From assembly GCA_036971615.1 (NCBI GenBank), contig JAYKKR010000017.1, positions 709,549 to 773,548 on the forward strand: a stretch of DNA of 64,000 nucleotides, in the 5' to 3' direction. This DNA is from Amyloporia xantha. Taxonomy: Eukaryota > Basidiomycota > Agaricomycetes > Polyporales > Adustoporiaceae. Positions 23,733-33,817 of the stretch are shown in pieces. The translations under genes were made by a program, and so were the position numbers. Each line of letters starts with the position of its first letter. Positions within the stretch are counted from its first letter, which is position 1. Under the pieces are notes generated by a model. That model saw only the letters and a list, made by a program, of their open reading frames with translations. It made no database searches and was not told where the DNA came from.

Positions 23733-24544
23733 TGTTTGATCTTTGAACGATGGCGGCAGACAAACATTTGACACTTGCCAAACAAAGCGGTAAGCTAACG
23801 GTATTTCCGTCAGCCTGGTTGCTCTAATTATGACAGTTTTACCACCGTGTAGAAATCTCACACCATGATGCAGACGTATGCAAGAACGATCACTGGCATA
23901 CACTCGCGGGAACCTATGTCACTCAGGCTAGTGAAGTTTTAATGCTGATACAGGCAGGAAATTATTTGAACCACTCCTCATGGTAAATCTTGCAGTGCAG
24001 TTGAATTGGAGCACCCGGGAGGAATGAGACGGTAGGCCAACGTCATTGAAGGCGAATGGCAGTGGGCCGGCAGTAGAACGGTTCACGACATACTTCTGGT
24101 CTCACATGCATACCCAAAGAATTGAGTGTAAGTGTTGCATTATTCTCATGAAATGAACTACAATCGTCTAGGATGCAAAAGAGCTGAAGCGAAATACTTG
24201 ACCAGTGGTTCGAATAGATGCCGTCCGCCAACCTAGATGACGGATGCGCCACCAGCAGATTCATGGAAGTAAATAACTGAAAGAATAGTCTAGTCTTGTG
24301 TATTGATCAAATGCCGTGCTACTATGACAGGAAAACCATGCATCGCACCTGCATTTCACGCCAAATCCACAAGAGAAGTCGCTGGCCAGAAGGGATTTCC
24401 TACAACCTTGGATAGATTCGAGCAAAGCGCGCTGGGTCACCGGTGAACTCTTGAGTGCTGGTCATAGCATTAGCGACGGGAGGTGCAGGGATTGGCACCG
24501 CCAGCATGGGATGAGGAGATCAGTGTCAAGTGCCTCCATGAACG
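23733..24544. other. intergenic region between MITE and BTB relic
   Basis: No gene seen. Before the CACTA-type insertion, the right part of this stretch would have been the promoter of the now broken BTB gene. Similarity to the intact BTB upstream region (27632-27684) is not obvious by eye. Confidence 0.45.
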
Positions 24545-24840
24545 GAGAACCCATCACCCATCTCTCGACACTCTTTCTCGTATCCAAGCTCCTTATCACA
24601 GCAGCGTCAGATGACTTCCCCCATATGCTCCCCACGGTGGCTCCCAGCAGCCTCTCGGTGAGCCTAGTGCCATGATTAACATTCGCCAGAATCGGACGCA
24701 ACGATCGAAAGCATCCTCCGCTGCATATACCCTGTACTGGAGCCCATCACTTGCGGCTTATGCGACGCATACGAGTCGACGACGCTGATCAAGATGAAGT
24801 ACCGCGTCCCGGCCTCTCACTGGAGCAAACGGTCGCATAC
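24545..24840 (+). pseudogene. degenerate BTB-domain gene, partner of F-box C
   Basis: This matches the intact BTB gene over about 27823-28100. It begins at catcacccatctctcgacac and shares ctttctcgtatccaagctcc, ttatcac.gcagcgtca, tcggacgc and ctccgctgcatata. Small deletions and indels, for example after ctcggtgagcc and in the gcgacgcata region, break the frame several times. Similarity stops after ctcactggagcaaacg, so the 3' half is lost. Its plus orientation, opposite to F-box C, mirrors the intact pair D/BTB. Confidence 0.8.
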
Positions 24841-25351
24841 TTCTGCGTTAGCCACGGTTCATCAGTATATAAGCCTCGATTCGCGAATAGCCTCGATAGG
24901 GACTTCATTCTTCATTTTTGCGGGAAAGGGACTGCGTGTGGCTTCTGTCCACACGAACGTTCTTACGCTCCAGTAAGAACGACCCCTCAAACTTCTTCAA
25001 CTCTCAAGCTTCACTAAATAGTAACAGGTAGTCGCCGTAAATATAATACAATGCGATCACGCCAAAACATCGAACGGAGCATCCAGACAAGAAAGTACGT
25101 ACAGAACGTCAATACGTTTCATACGTAAGCCGAGGGTCAGCGTTGTGTCGTTAGTCAATGGCTAATGATCATACTCGTACAGCGCAGTCAGTCAAAATCA
25201 GGCAAGAAATCAGAACACGTATACAGTCTTCAAAAAGCCTCAACACCTGTGCGAATGCGAATCTCTGTCTTTGTAGCCTAACACCCGCGTCAAAACTACC
25301 AGAGCATGTTTGAAAGGTCAAATCCGAGGGTGCGATATACCTATACCTACT
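24841..25351. other. intergenic region between BTB relic and F-box D
   Basis: No gene seen. From about 25199 the sequence is the 3' flank of F-box copy D and belongs to the segmental duplication. The 3' half of the BTB gene that should follow the relic is missing here. Confidence 0.45.
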
Positions 25352-27391
25352 CTAGCTCTGTCCGGAAGATGCGCTGCCTATCTCCAGGAGCATCTGATGG
25401 ACGCGTCCTCCCTCTGCGGCAGAAAGCGTTTGAGCTGTTCGCGCACCCTCCACGTTGGTGACCTTCCACCATAAGGCTGTCTCGTATGTTCTCAGCCAGT
25501 GACCAGTCCGCCTCGTTTCAGTCAAGGATACCTCGGCCAGCGAGAAGTACTCTAACGATGGTATGCTCTTCGCGAATTGTTCTGGGAAGGCTTGTATCGT
25601 CTTATTATTGGTGAAACTCGAATCAGTATTACGAGCGCCTAGAATGTGCGCGAAATAGTGTTTGTCGAAGCAAACCTGGATGCATGTTACACTCGATGTA
25701 ACAAACCGATTACGGAGAGTTTCCTGCACCATTCAAATCAACTACGAGCAGATGGAACAAGAAGCTAAGTGCTCACTAGCCACGATGGGAGATCAGGAGG
25801 ACCGTTAGAATGTTGCCATTCCTTCGTCTCAGAGATCACCACTACGAGACTTTGCAATCTTGGTCCAGCGTTGACGAGGTCTTGCCAGAAGTCGATATAG
25901 GTATATCCGGAGGGAACGATGAAGTGAAGGGCATTGAAAGCCAGAACGACAGTGACGGGATCCAAATTTCGCACTGCACGGACCACATACTCCCTGATAT
26001 AACTACCGTTCCGACCAATCAGACCAGAAAACTCCACCGTGTCCGTAGGGCAGGTTATATGGGAGAGGTAGAGGACATTCAAGGGAGACCCGATAACATG
26101 AGACAAATGGGACCACATGATATCATTGTTCCTGGCCTCGCGATTCACTAGCCGTACTCAATTCTTTTTTTTATTTTATTTTATTTCTCTTGTGCTCACA
26201 TCAGGCCTCGTGTTCCATGAAGTGGAAATAAAGTGATCTAAAATGATCTAAAGCGATCTGACGGGTCTGACATGCGGAGTTCCAAATATGTACGGACCGG
26301 TGCACCACTGGGCGAGAATAATGCTTTGTTTCGATGCTGGCTCTCCAGGTTTGACTGCAGTATAGGTTTTCTGGGTAGATATAGCCATCTAACATATGTA
26401 AGAAACCTTCCAGTGGGTGAAAAACGATAGGTATCTGCTTTGCATACATTCCTGTTGGTGGCAATACGAACTCCTTCAACTCCGCCTCCACCGTGCGAAT
26501 AAAATGAGGTCCTCAATTCTTAGATCGGGTTTAGAATCTCGCTTACACGAACTCTCGGATGAGCACAAAAAATAAAATGAGAAATAAAAAAAAGAATTGA
26601 GTACGGCTACTGGCACGTCGGAAGAGTCAATGATGACCATCTTGATATTGGGAAATAGATGCGCATGAACGACCATTGGCACGAAGTTGTCGATGAGGCA
26701 GATAGATGTTACATTGGGCCACTGTTTGGAAAGGGAAAGCTCTGACGACGCCTGGGCAGCGGAGCGCAAGGTGGATTTAGGACGGAAATGCACAAATTCA
26801 ATGGACCGGACGCTGTCGATCGGCGAAATGCTTCGAAGCAATTCAATAAGGTCCTGGTGCACTGGGGCCGATAGGGAAATGAATTGAGGAGCACTGCGTA
26901 ACCTGTTCAGTACTCCGGCTGTCTTCGACCCGATACCGCCCAAGGCAATGTGTAATAGATTTGGGAGTGCAGCTACCGCGTCCCCTATGCGAGCATTTCT
27001 TTCCATGAAACGCTCCATCAGAGGCAGGCCGAGTTTCCGCAAACGGACAGCTTTCTCAAGGACGTCCGCGAGAAGGGCAGCCAATGTCAAGTACAGCACA
27101 TCATTGTCGTTGTGGGAGCCAAATGGCTCCTGGAGTCCATTATACCGTATTTCCAACGTCCGTAGCCTCAGGGGACGGCGCGGACTGTCAGAGAGCATGT
27201 ATTGACACATGCGAGATATCCTCTCTGGATCCCAGGGCCACTTGACAAAATGCACTTCGGAATGTGCGCGCTCAAGCGCAATCAAATGAATCTGCCGTGA
27301 AGTAGCTATTCGATAAGGCGAGAGCGTCGTGACATGATAGTAGAGATGTAATCATGCGAAGGACATCTTCGTTGAGGTCGACGAGGGTCAT
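25352..27391 (-). pseudogene. F-box-like gene, paralogue D, broken by a MITE and a 4 bp insertion
   Basis: Against paralogue C, exon 1 would run 27391-25777 and exon 2 25723-25352, with a 53 bp intron. Two lesions are visible. First, a 457 bp TA-flanked element (26151-26607) sits inside exon 1; removing it leaves one TA and an open frame between SSDVP and NREARNND. Second, at 27303-27308 the sequence reads TAGCTA where a single TA would restore the family reading SNTSR, so the frame shifts 4 bp after DALALS. The rest of the coding sequence is well preserved, including GDAVAALPNLLHIALGG and VTCIQVCFDK, so the breaks are fairly recent. A downstream ATG at 27285 could start an N-truncated product without the F-box, but it would still run into the MITE. 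Confidence 0.88.
26151..26607. mobile_element. 457 bp TA-target MITE inserted in F-box D
   Basis: Terminal inverted repeats are identical for 26 bases, beginning GCCGTACTCAATTC followed by a T run, and are imperfect beyond. Both sides are flanked by TA (26149-26150 and 26608-26609). The interior is AT-rich without coding capacity. Comparison with F-box C shows the uninterrupted site, so insertion and target duplication are directly visible. TA duplication fits the Tc1/mariner-like group; the mobilising transposase is not in this window. Confidence 0.88.
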
Positions 27392-27684
27392 GTTGCGATG
27401 GCTGTGGTCAGGCCCAATGGGTCTGGTAGTAGCTGGGATTAGTGACTGTTTATGTGATCTAAGATGAGCGGAGGTCGATGATTTGAAGGCCACAGTGAAA
27501 GTACACGCCCCTACTCACGTCGGTGGTGGCAGTACACAAACTAGTATAACAGGGGGCCGACAGTTCTATCGTGCACGCTTCTACACGTTGCGTTACACGG
27601 CGCGTGATCTGTGACTGCGACGCGTCCTGAAACTCCTCCTACTTAGCTGGCCGTTCATTGAGACGACAGTCATCCTCATCGTCC
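27392..27684. promoter_or_regulatory. shared upstream region of the divergent F-box D / BTB pair
   Basis: Only 293 bp separate the F-box D start (minus) and the BTB start (plus), so this is a natural bidirectional promoter. The left part is shared with the upstream region of F-box C. No TATA box is obvious. The regulatory role is inferred from layout. Confidence 0.45.
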
Positions 27685-28617
27685 ATGTTCAACACAACGA
27701 TAACCACCGCGTCTCAGAAACACAAGAAAACTACTCGACGGGAGCGCTCCTCTTCTGTCGTGTTTGTGCGAATGCAGAAGACAGCCCCAGCACCCTTCAA
27801 TCGCCCTGATGCCGACCTCGTACTCATCACTCATCTCTCGACACGCTTTCTCGTATCCAAGCTCCTTATCACCGCAGCGTCAGACTACTTCCGCGACACC
27901 CTCTCCACCGCTGCTCGTCGCCCTCTCGGCGAACCTACCGTGATCGACAATTTGCCCGAATCGGACGCGACGATAGAGACCGTCCTCCGCTGCATATATC
28001 CCGTGCCGGAGCCCGTCATATGCGACCTCGACGACTTGTGCGACGCGTACGACGCTGCGATCAAGTACCGCATGCCGAAACCCAAGCTCACCCTCGAACA
28101 GATGCTGCTCGCACCGCGGTTCATGCAGGAGGAGCCCGTCCGCGTGTACGCTATCGCGCGCAAGTACGGTCTGGATGACGTTGCGGAAGTCGCCATGGAG
28201 CGTGCGCTGTGCATGCCTGCGGTGTGGCCGGAATATGAGGAGTTCAGCCATATTTCCGCGCGGGAGTACCATTCCCTCATCACTCTCCACCGCCGGAGAG
28301 GCATCGCGGCTGCCGCGTGCCTGGACGATCCCCAGCTCAGGGCGAAGGCGCGGTATTGTGCCATTTGCGATGACAGGAAGAAGCGTACGGGTGTTGACGG
28401 CCCTCCGAACTGGTGGAACAAGTATGTCGAGCGGTGTCGCCCTGTTCTTATGGAATCGCCGACGAGCAGCGTGGTGTGCAGTAATGCCTTCCTGGCCCAA
28501 CAAGTCAAACCGTATGATTGCGAGGGCTGTGCAAGGTGTATTCTACATGCTCTTCTACCTGACGGCGTCATCACGATGCTCAAGCAGCTCATTGATGCGC
28601 TGCCTAAAACATCATGA
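27685..28617 (+). CDS. BTB/POZ-domain protein
   Basis: A single-exon frame of 310 residues. The first ATG in frame is at 27685 (MFNTTI). Residues about 30-140 fit a BTB fold as found in agaricomycete BTB families: PDADLVL, a segment with RFLVSKLLITAASDYFRDTL, then TIETVLRCIYPVPEP. Helical segments follow, including VYAIARKYGLDDVAEVAM. Late cysteine pairs (CAICDD, CEGCARC) may bind metal or be structural. BTB proteins commonly dimerise and serve as CUL3 ubiquitin-ligase adaptors, but many fungal ones are uncharacterised. It is head to head with F-box D, and a broken copy stands beside F-box C, so the pair was duplicated as a unit. Confidence 0.82.
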   Translation: MFNTTITTASQKHKKTTRRERSSSVVFVRMQKTAPAPFNRPDADLVLITHLSTRFLVSKLLITAASDYFRDTLSTAARRPLGEPTVIDNLPESDATIETVLRCIYPVPEPVICDLDDLCDAYDAAIKYRMPKPKLTLEQMLLAPRFMQEEPVRVYAIARKYGLDDVAEVAMERALCMPAVWPEYEEFSHISAREYHSLITLHRRRGIAAAACLDDPQLRAKARYCAICDDRKKRTGVDGPPNWWNKYVERCRPVLMESPTSSVVCSNAFLAQQVKPYDCEGCARCILHALLPDGVITMLKQLIDALPKTS

Positions 28618-28915
28618 CATGGGTGAGCATTTTTCGGTGCAGTCCAGATAGGTTTGTTCTCATCTTTAGCTAGAGCTTTCACGCTTGCATTTGAGGAGGA
28701 TAGTCGTGTCTGACGTCTTACGTGTTCAAGAACGAACTCTCGCAATCTCAGTAATTTATGTCAACCATCGCTAGTATACATTGTTTAATACCACGTAATG
28801 TTTTTCACTTAACTAGAACGTTTACCGGCAGCCTGAAAATGTCCTATGGTCGGTTCTAGTGGAAGGTAAGTAACAGCAGAGTTACAAATCTTATGTCCGT
28901 ATATGACTTCCGCTC

Positions 28916-30583
28916 TCAAAGCAGTTCTCCGGTAGGTTTCAACCCTTCAAAACCATTGGCGACGTCATACGCGAGCGTTCCGCGTAGGTAAGTTTGCTCA
29001 ACTCTGCCTCGAAGAGTGAGGCCGTCGTAAGGGGTGAGTTTATTTTTGAAATTGAGTGATTCTTTCGTCACCTTTGAACACGGCCAACGTCAGCGTTGCT
29101 CTTCAAGCAGTGAGTGATTTGTACATACTGTAAATTCTGCCTTGGGATCCCAAATGACGAGATCCGCATCGTAGCCTACCTTGATATGCCCCTTGCGGTC
29201 ATCGAGCGCAGCGTGCCGTGCAGTCTTGCCAGACACCCATTCCATGATCCTCTCGATGCCCACGCCGCGCTTGCTGCCCTCCGTCCACAGCAAGCTCAAC
29301 CCGAGCCCGAGCGTGCTGATCCCGCCCCACGCACCCATGACGTCCCCTTCGTCCATCCTCTTCAGCGCCGCGACGCACGGGCTGTGGTCGCTCACCACGC
29401 AGTCGATCGTGCCGTCCAGCAGCGCGTCCCACAGCTCCTCGCGGTTGGCCTCCTCGCGGATGGGCGGGCAGCACTTGAAGTCGGGGCGGCCGTGCGGGAT
29501 CTGCGCGGCGGAGAGGCAGAGGTAGTGGAAGCAGGTCTCGACGGTCAGGGGGAGGCCGGACGCCTTGGCGGCGCGGATGAGGGGGAGCGCGAGCGCGGCG
29601 GAGAGGTGGACGATGTGCAGCCGGAGGGAGGGGTATCGCCGGTGGAGGGAGGTGATGAGGGCGATGGCGTCGACCTCGAGCTGCTGCGGGCGCGAGGCGA
29701 GGAAGGTGGTGTAGAGGGTGGGATCTGCGGCGGTGGGAGTTGCGGAGGGGCCGTGGGGAGATGTGTCGAGCTCGGCGTGGAAGCAGAGAACGGTGGACGT
29801 GTTCTGATGAGGCGGAAACAGCAGCAGGTTATTATCCCCGAACAGAAGGCCAGTGTGAGCGCACCTTCAGTTCCTCCATGGCCAGTTGCAAATCGGCCGC
29901 ATTGACGGATGGGAATTCCTGCACAGGTATAAGACGGGTAGGCAGACATAGTATGCAACGTCTCACATCTACGCCGCTTTCTATCAGGAAGCACTTGAAC
30001 CCCTTCACGCCCGCATCTATCAGAGGCCTGAGGTGTGCCTACCGTGGCTGATGCTGTCAGATATGCGCCTTCAAAGCAGACATGGAAGGTGGATGGGCAT
30101 TCACCTGGTTACCAGGTATAACACCCCCCCAGAACGCGACATCTGTCCAGCACTGCCCACGGGCTGCTCGCCGCTTCTCCTCCAAGTGGGAGACCGTCGT
30201 GGTCGGAGGGATCGAGTTCAGCGGCATGTCGACGACCGTAGTGACTCCCCCCGAGGCCGCGGCGCGCGTGCCGGTCCAAAAGCCCTCCCAGTCTGTCCGA
30301 CCAGGCTCGTTCAGGTGGACATGACCGCTACAGCGGCGTACAAGATCAGTACCGAGTGACGGTTGCGAAGGTGGCTCACTCACTCGACAAGGCCTGGCAG
30401 GACGAGCTTATCACCTGCATCTATCCAGTTGGCGTCTTCGACATCAGGGAATGCCTGTCTCTGGCCCACGCTGTGGTGAATATCACTGATCTTGCCGGTC
30501 ATCACGTCCACTATGACAGTGGCTGGTCTTGGGTGATCGCCACACAGCACGTTGGACCCTGTGAAGATGCGTCTTGAGCCCAT
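28916..30583 (-). CDS. DAL1: allantoinase
   Basis: Six exons: 30583-30384, 30327-30082, 30027-29967, 29918-29865, 29803-29129 and 29071-28916. Phases agree and give 463 residues, normal for the family. Allantoinase (EC 3.5.2.5) hydrolyses the allantoin ring to allantoate in purine/ureide nitrogen catabolism. The amidohydrolase metal ligands are visible: [11 protein letters not shown] (His69, His71), GVKGFKCFL (Lys160, likely carboxylated), CFHAE (His196), LHIVHLS (His253) and VVSDHSP (Asp326). The C-terminal [11 protein letters not shown]...[10 protein letters not shown] is characteristic. The border between exons 2 and 3 (GTCTGC donor) is the least certain join. Start 30583 gives MGSRRIF. 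No other ureide-pathway gene lies nearby. The reverse strand is GC-rich and open by chance. Confidence 0.95.
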
Positions 30584-31108
30584 GGCATACGTGGGTGAGA
30601 TGAAGTTAGTCGAGGAAAGCTGAATGCCGCTACTGGTGGACGGGAGACTCGAGACTCGAGACGACACCTGCTCCGGCGGCAAGATGCAAGTGAGATCAAA
30701 TCACACTCGCTGCCGCATATGGAAACCGACGTAGTTCACGTCGGCTGATGGCGGCACACGGCGGCTGTGTTCAGCAAGGCGATGGTTTCGGCCACTATCA
30801 TTGCCTCGTTCGCTCGCCCGTGTCTCGCAAGAAGCCACAGCGGTCCATTCACTTTTGGCACATCATCAAACCGTAAGTGCAGCATCCGTTTCTCTGATTA
30901 TTCGGATGGCACATATTGAAGTTGATGAGAAGAAGCGCGGCTGTGTCGGTGCGCAATGTGCGTGCATTGATACAGACACCTTGATGACGCCGCCTATAAC
31001 CGGCACCGTGTCAGGCTCGTGTGAAACATGTATGAATCGCCATGTTATATATAAGCGATTCCAGCAGCCCTCGCTCCATCTTGACATTCCTCGACCGACG
31101 CCGCCACG
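30584..31108. other. divergent intergenic region, allantoinase / Yippee
   Basis: About 525 bp contain the upstream regions of both divergent genes. A TATA-like element sits at 31046-31054 for the Yippee gene. The direct repeat gactcgagactcgaga occurs near 30646-30661. No further gene is seen. Confidence 0.5.
31046..31054 (+). promoter_or_regulatory. TATA-like box of the Yippee gene
   Basis: The sequence TATATATAA lies about 55-63 bp upstream of the ATG at 31109, a plausible core promoter position with a short leader. Confidence 0.45.
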
Positions 31109-31799
31109 ATGACCCAACAACTCGCGGTCCCTCCATTCCAGCCTCTGAAGCCAAGACGCAGTATGTCCGATATCCACAACGATCGCCAAACATTCGCGTG
31201 CAAGAACTGTAACACAACCATTGCATCCGGGTCTTGTCTGGTGTCCAAGGTGAGCAGACCGCCTTCACCGTCTGCCTTCCCCCGACCCGAAAGATCATGC
31301 AACTGAAAAACTGGGGGACAGGGCTTCCGAGGCTACTCTGGGAAAGCCGCCCTCTTTACAGAAGCGTAAATATCGCATTCGATTAGCTCTGCGCACGACT
31401 GACCCGCCCACGCGACCCCACAGATCCAACATCAACCTCAGCCCACCATCTATCATGCTAATGGACACCGGAGCGCACACAATCCAAGAACTCTCATGCG
31501 CATCGTGCAGCGCCAACATCGGCTGGAAGTTCGTGCGCGCGCACGAGTCTCCGGAGAAGTGGAAGGAGGGACACTGTCTGCTAGAGCTCGCACTTCTGCA
31601 GGAGGGCTGGGCGCCGCTCGAGCATGAAGGGGAGACGGAACCACAACTCCATATGGCGGTGGCGAATCTGTCTCTGGGACACAGACGGACGGCGACGGAC
31701 CCGCACGCGCTCCGGGGGCGGCCTCACGGTCCGCGCAGCCTTACTCCTAGTCTTAGAAATCGGGACCGGACACTGTCTGTGCTTTCACAGGCTGCTTGA
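31109..31799 (+). CDS. Yippee-family zinc-binding protein
   Basis: Exons 31109-31249, 31322-31365 and 31424-31799 give 186 residues. The Yippee fold is shown by two CxxC pairs, FACKNCNTTIAS near residue 30 and LSCASCSANIGWKFV in the last exon. Between them are GFRGYSGKAALFTEA, DTGAHTIQEL and, after the second pair, EKWKEGHCLLELALL. These match the consensus order of Yippee/YPEL proteins, including the tiny second exon. The family is eukaryote-wide and binds zinc; in animals it is linked to cell-cycle and nuclear roles, while the fungal role is poorly defined. The C-terminal ~60 residues extend beyond the domain and are Arg/Pro-rich without known features, so a further intron or earlier stop in another splice form is possible. 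Confidence 0.9.
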
Positions 31800-32015
31800 C
31801 TTGATGCTGTTGCTGTTGATGTTGCTGCGGTTCCGTGTAATGAAACGAAGTGCAGATTCCGATACCATAAATACAACAACTGCGCCGCAGCCTCAACGTA
31901 GGGGTGTGTCTGAGTGTGGTGATTCGCTCAGACAGAAATTGCGATCAGAACATGACAGGACATACCGACCTGCGCTGTGAAAGCTATGGTACACGTAGAG
32001 GAAGTATCTCCGAGG

Positions 32016-32863
32016 TCACCATACACTTTGTGGCTGCGTAGCGGCGGGACTGGATGGTATGCTTTGTGGCATGACCGTACTCCTCGGGGCCTCCTTGACC
32101 GTCTCCAAGTCCTTCCTGTATTCAATCTTCTCAACTCGAACCTCGCCTTCAATCAGCTGATAGACGTAGGTGACCACCACAGGTCCCTGTATGTCCATGA
32201 GAGCGAATGATGGCGTCGGGTCGCTGTGAAAGCGGTGAGGTGAGATGAGGCGCGGTGTGAGATGCCGATGGCCCGGGACACGACACGGTGTATCATAAGA
32301 GCAGCACATACCCGCTGACGGTGCCTGTCCATGCCCCAGTGGCAGAACCGGGATTCACGAAAAAGCGGCCGTCGTACTCGACAGCTTGGAAGCTGGGCCG
32401 TTGGATGCAGTCAGCCAGCAGTGGGGCGCGTAGCCAGTGGGAAGACTCACGTATGTGTATGTCCGGAAATCAGCACGTCTACGTCCAGCTGCCGCGCGAT
32501 GGCACTGAGAGAATCCAGATCACCGGTCGGTATGCACTGGTGCCCGTGAACGACCCCGATGCGAACAGGCGAGTGGGTCACGGTCACGGATAGAGGAAAT
32601 GAGGTCTGTGCAAAAGTCCATAGGCGTAAGCCAAGCACCACGGAGGAAGCGTGGTTCATAGCTACCTCGTCATAGTCCCCGCGAACGACATGCACGTCTG
32701 GCGAGACGGTGCGCAGGTATTCGTACGTCTCCCGGTCGCAGACGTTGCCGGTACAGAGTATCTGCTGTATTTTCCCCGGAACAAGCAGCTTCTTGAATTT
32801 GGTGGGCAGGTCGTGTATTCTGTGAGGGATGTGGAGGTCGCCAATGATAAGCACGAGGACCAT
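32016..32863 (-). CDS. VPS29: retromer subunit VPS29
   Basis: Exons 32863-32451, 32392-32312 and 32223-32016 give 233 residues, slightly longer than the usual 180-220 because of a Pro/Ser/Gln-rich tail. It has the metallophosphoesterase-like fold of VPS29: [13 protein letters not shown] at the N-terminus, [23 protein letters not shown], then LISGHTHT and [12 protein letters not shown] across the first splice, and [24 protein letters not shown] at the end. VPS29 binds VPS35 in retromer, which returns receptors from endosomes to the Golgi; it acts as a scaffold rather than an enzyme. The gene stands alone, convergent with the Yippee gene and divergent from MDM35 with under 200 bp between. Confidence 0.96.
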
Positions 32864-33060
32864 CGTAACAGACTGTCGAGTACAGATGCACTAACTTCAA
32901 ACTAGACGCAGTCGGTTAGGCGCCCATGGCCCTCTCGCGTTGTGTACGTTAGTTTGTCCTGTGGCGCCTGCGCCTTTGCCGTGCAGTTGACGAGTGCGCG
33001 CGTTTCGCCAGTCGAAATATGTTTGAGACTGTCTTCTAGCTGCTACCCTCAAATCTCCTC

Positions 33061-33421
33061 ATGGCTCATAGCTTGTCCGAGGAGTGCACGCCTCTGAAGC
33101 GGGAATACGATTCCTGTTTCAACGCTTGGTTCGAGGGCTACCTGGAGCCTGCCGTGTCTGCGTCCGCGTCTCCTGAGCAGCGCTCGAAATTCTCGCAGGA
33201 GAAGGCAGCGGAATACGAACGCAATTGCGGTAAATTATGGACGCAATATCGCGAGTGTGTGCAGGTACCGCGTCGCGCTCATTCCTGTCCGCTATTGGCT
33301 GACCCACGCGCAGAAAGCCGTCAAAGACAAAGGGCTGGACACTTTACTAGACCAGGCGCGACAGGAAAACCCGCTGAAGGACCCGCCACCACCCCCGGCG
33401 GTGGATGGCTCCGCTTCGTGA
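33061..33421 (+). CDS. MDM35: MDM35/TRIAP1-like mitochondrial intermembrane-space protein
   Basis: Exons 33061-33264 and 33314-33421 give 103 residues. The twin CX9C motif is clear: Cys9-Cys19 in ECTPLKREYDSC and Cys56-Cys66 in NCGKLWTQYREC, oxidised in the intermembrane space by the Mia40 pathway. FNAWFEGYLEP and, after the intron, KDKGLDTLLDQARQENPL are characteristic of Mdm35. Mdm35 binds Ups1/PRELI-type lipid carriers and supports transfer of phosphatidic acid and phosphatidylserine between mitochondrial membranes. A Pro-rich tail ends the protein. It is divergent from VPS29 with a 197 bp gap. Confidence 0.95.
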
Positions 33422-33550
33422 TGGCGGGGTAGTGTAGTAGTATCTGGTGTATGTCTGCCGTATGACCTGCTGCCTCACTGTCGAGCTCACCTCCACCTCG
33501 CTCCCCTTGTCATATTCAGCCGTCGTTGTATATTATATAATCCCCGCTTG

Positions 33551-33817
33551 ATGCCCTCATCCATGTCCTCCGTGACCGATGTGCACTCTCGCTTCAATGC
33601 CACTAGACTGTTTGAAACGTCTCAAGACGGGTTAGTATGCACTCGCTTCTGGCACAATATCCGTCATCAAAGCGGGCTCGTTCATGCGTGGGGTGGTTTC
33701 GCCGACCTGCATCCTGACACATCTTCGTTCAAGGCGACAGTCACGGCAGAAGGCGCGCGTCTGCGACAGCGATCGTCGACGGTTACGTACGGCGTAGAGC
33801 GGTATAGTCGATTGTAA
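33551..33817 (+). CDS. small hypothetical protein
   Basis: A TATA-like stretch (tatattatataa, about 33528-33539) lies just upstream of this ATG. The frame is open unspliced to 33817 (88 residues). Removing a 42 bp GT/AG segment (33631-33672) also keeps the frame and joins SQDG to GLVHAWGGF. Longer models that splice into 33850-34010 are possible. I recognise no family. An overlapping minus-strand frame (33843-34238) could be the real gene instead. Confidence 0.3.
   Translation: MPSSMSSVTDVHSRFNATRLFETSQDGLVCTRFWHNIRHQSGLVHAWGGFADLHPDTSSFKATVTAEGARLRQRSSTVTYGVERYSRL

Larger units (their letters stand above)
25199..27631. repeat. segmental duplication, copy 2 (F-box D unit)
   Basis: Partner of 15541-17591 in the same orientation. 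It includes the broken F-box D gene, both flanks and a 457 bp MITE absent from copy 1. The 5' end of the similarity is at gtgactgcgacgcgtcct, about 55 bp before the BTB start codon. Confidence 0.8.

Noticed and set aside
27880..28745. Antisense frames of 207 and 286 codons over the BTB gene
   Set aside because: They lie entirely over the BTB coding sequence, are rich in Arg/Ser, and have no introns or motifs; the BTB frame has clear family features.
29114..29905. 263-codon plus-strand frame over allantoinase
   Set aside because: It is an antisense shadow of the large allantoinase exon, Gly/Glu/Arg-rich with no motif.
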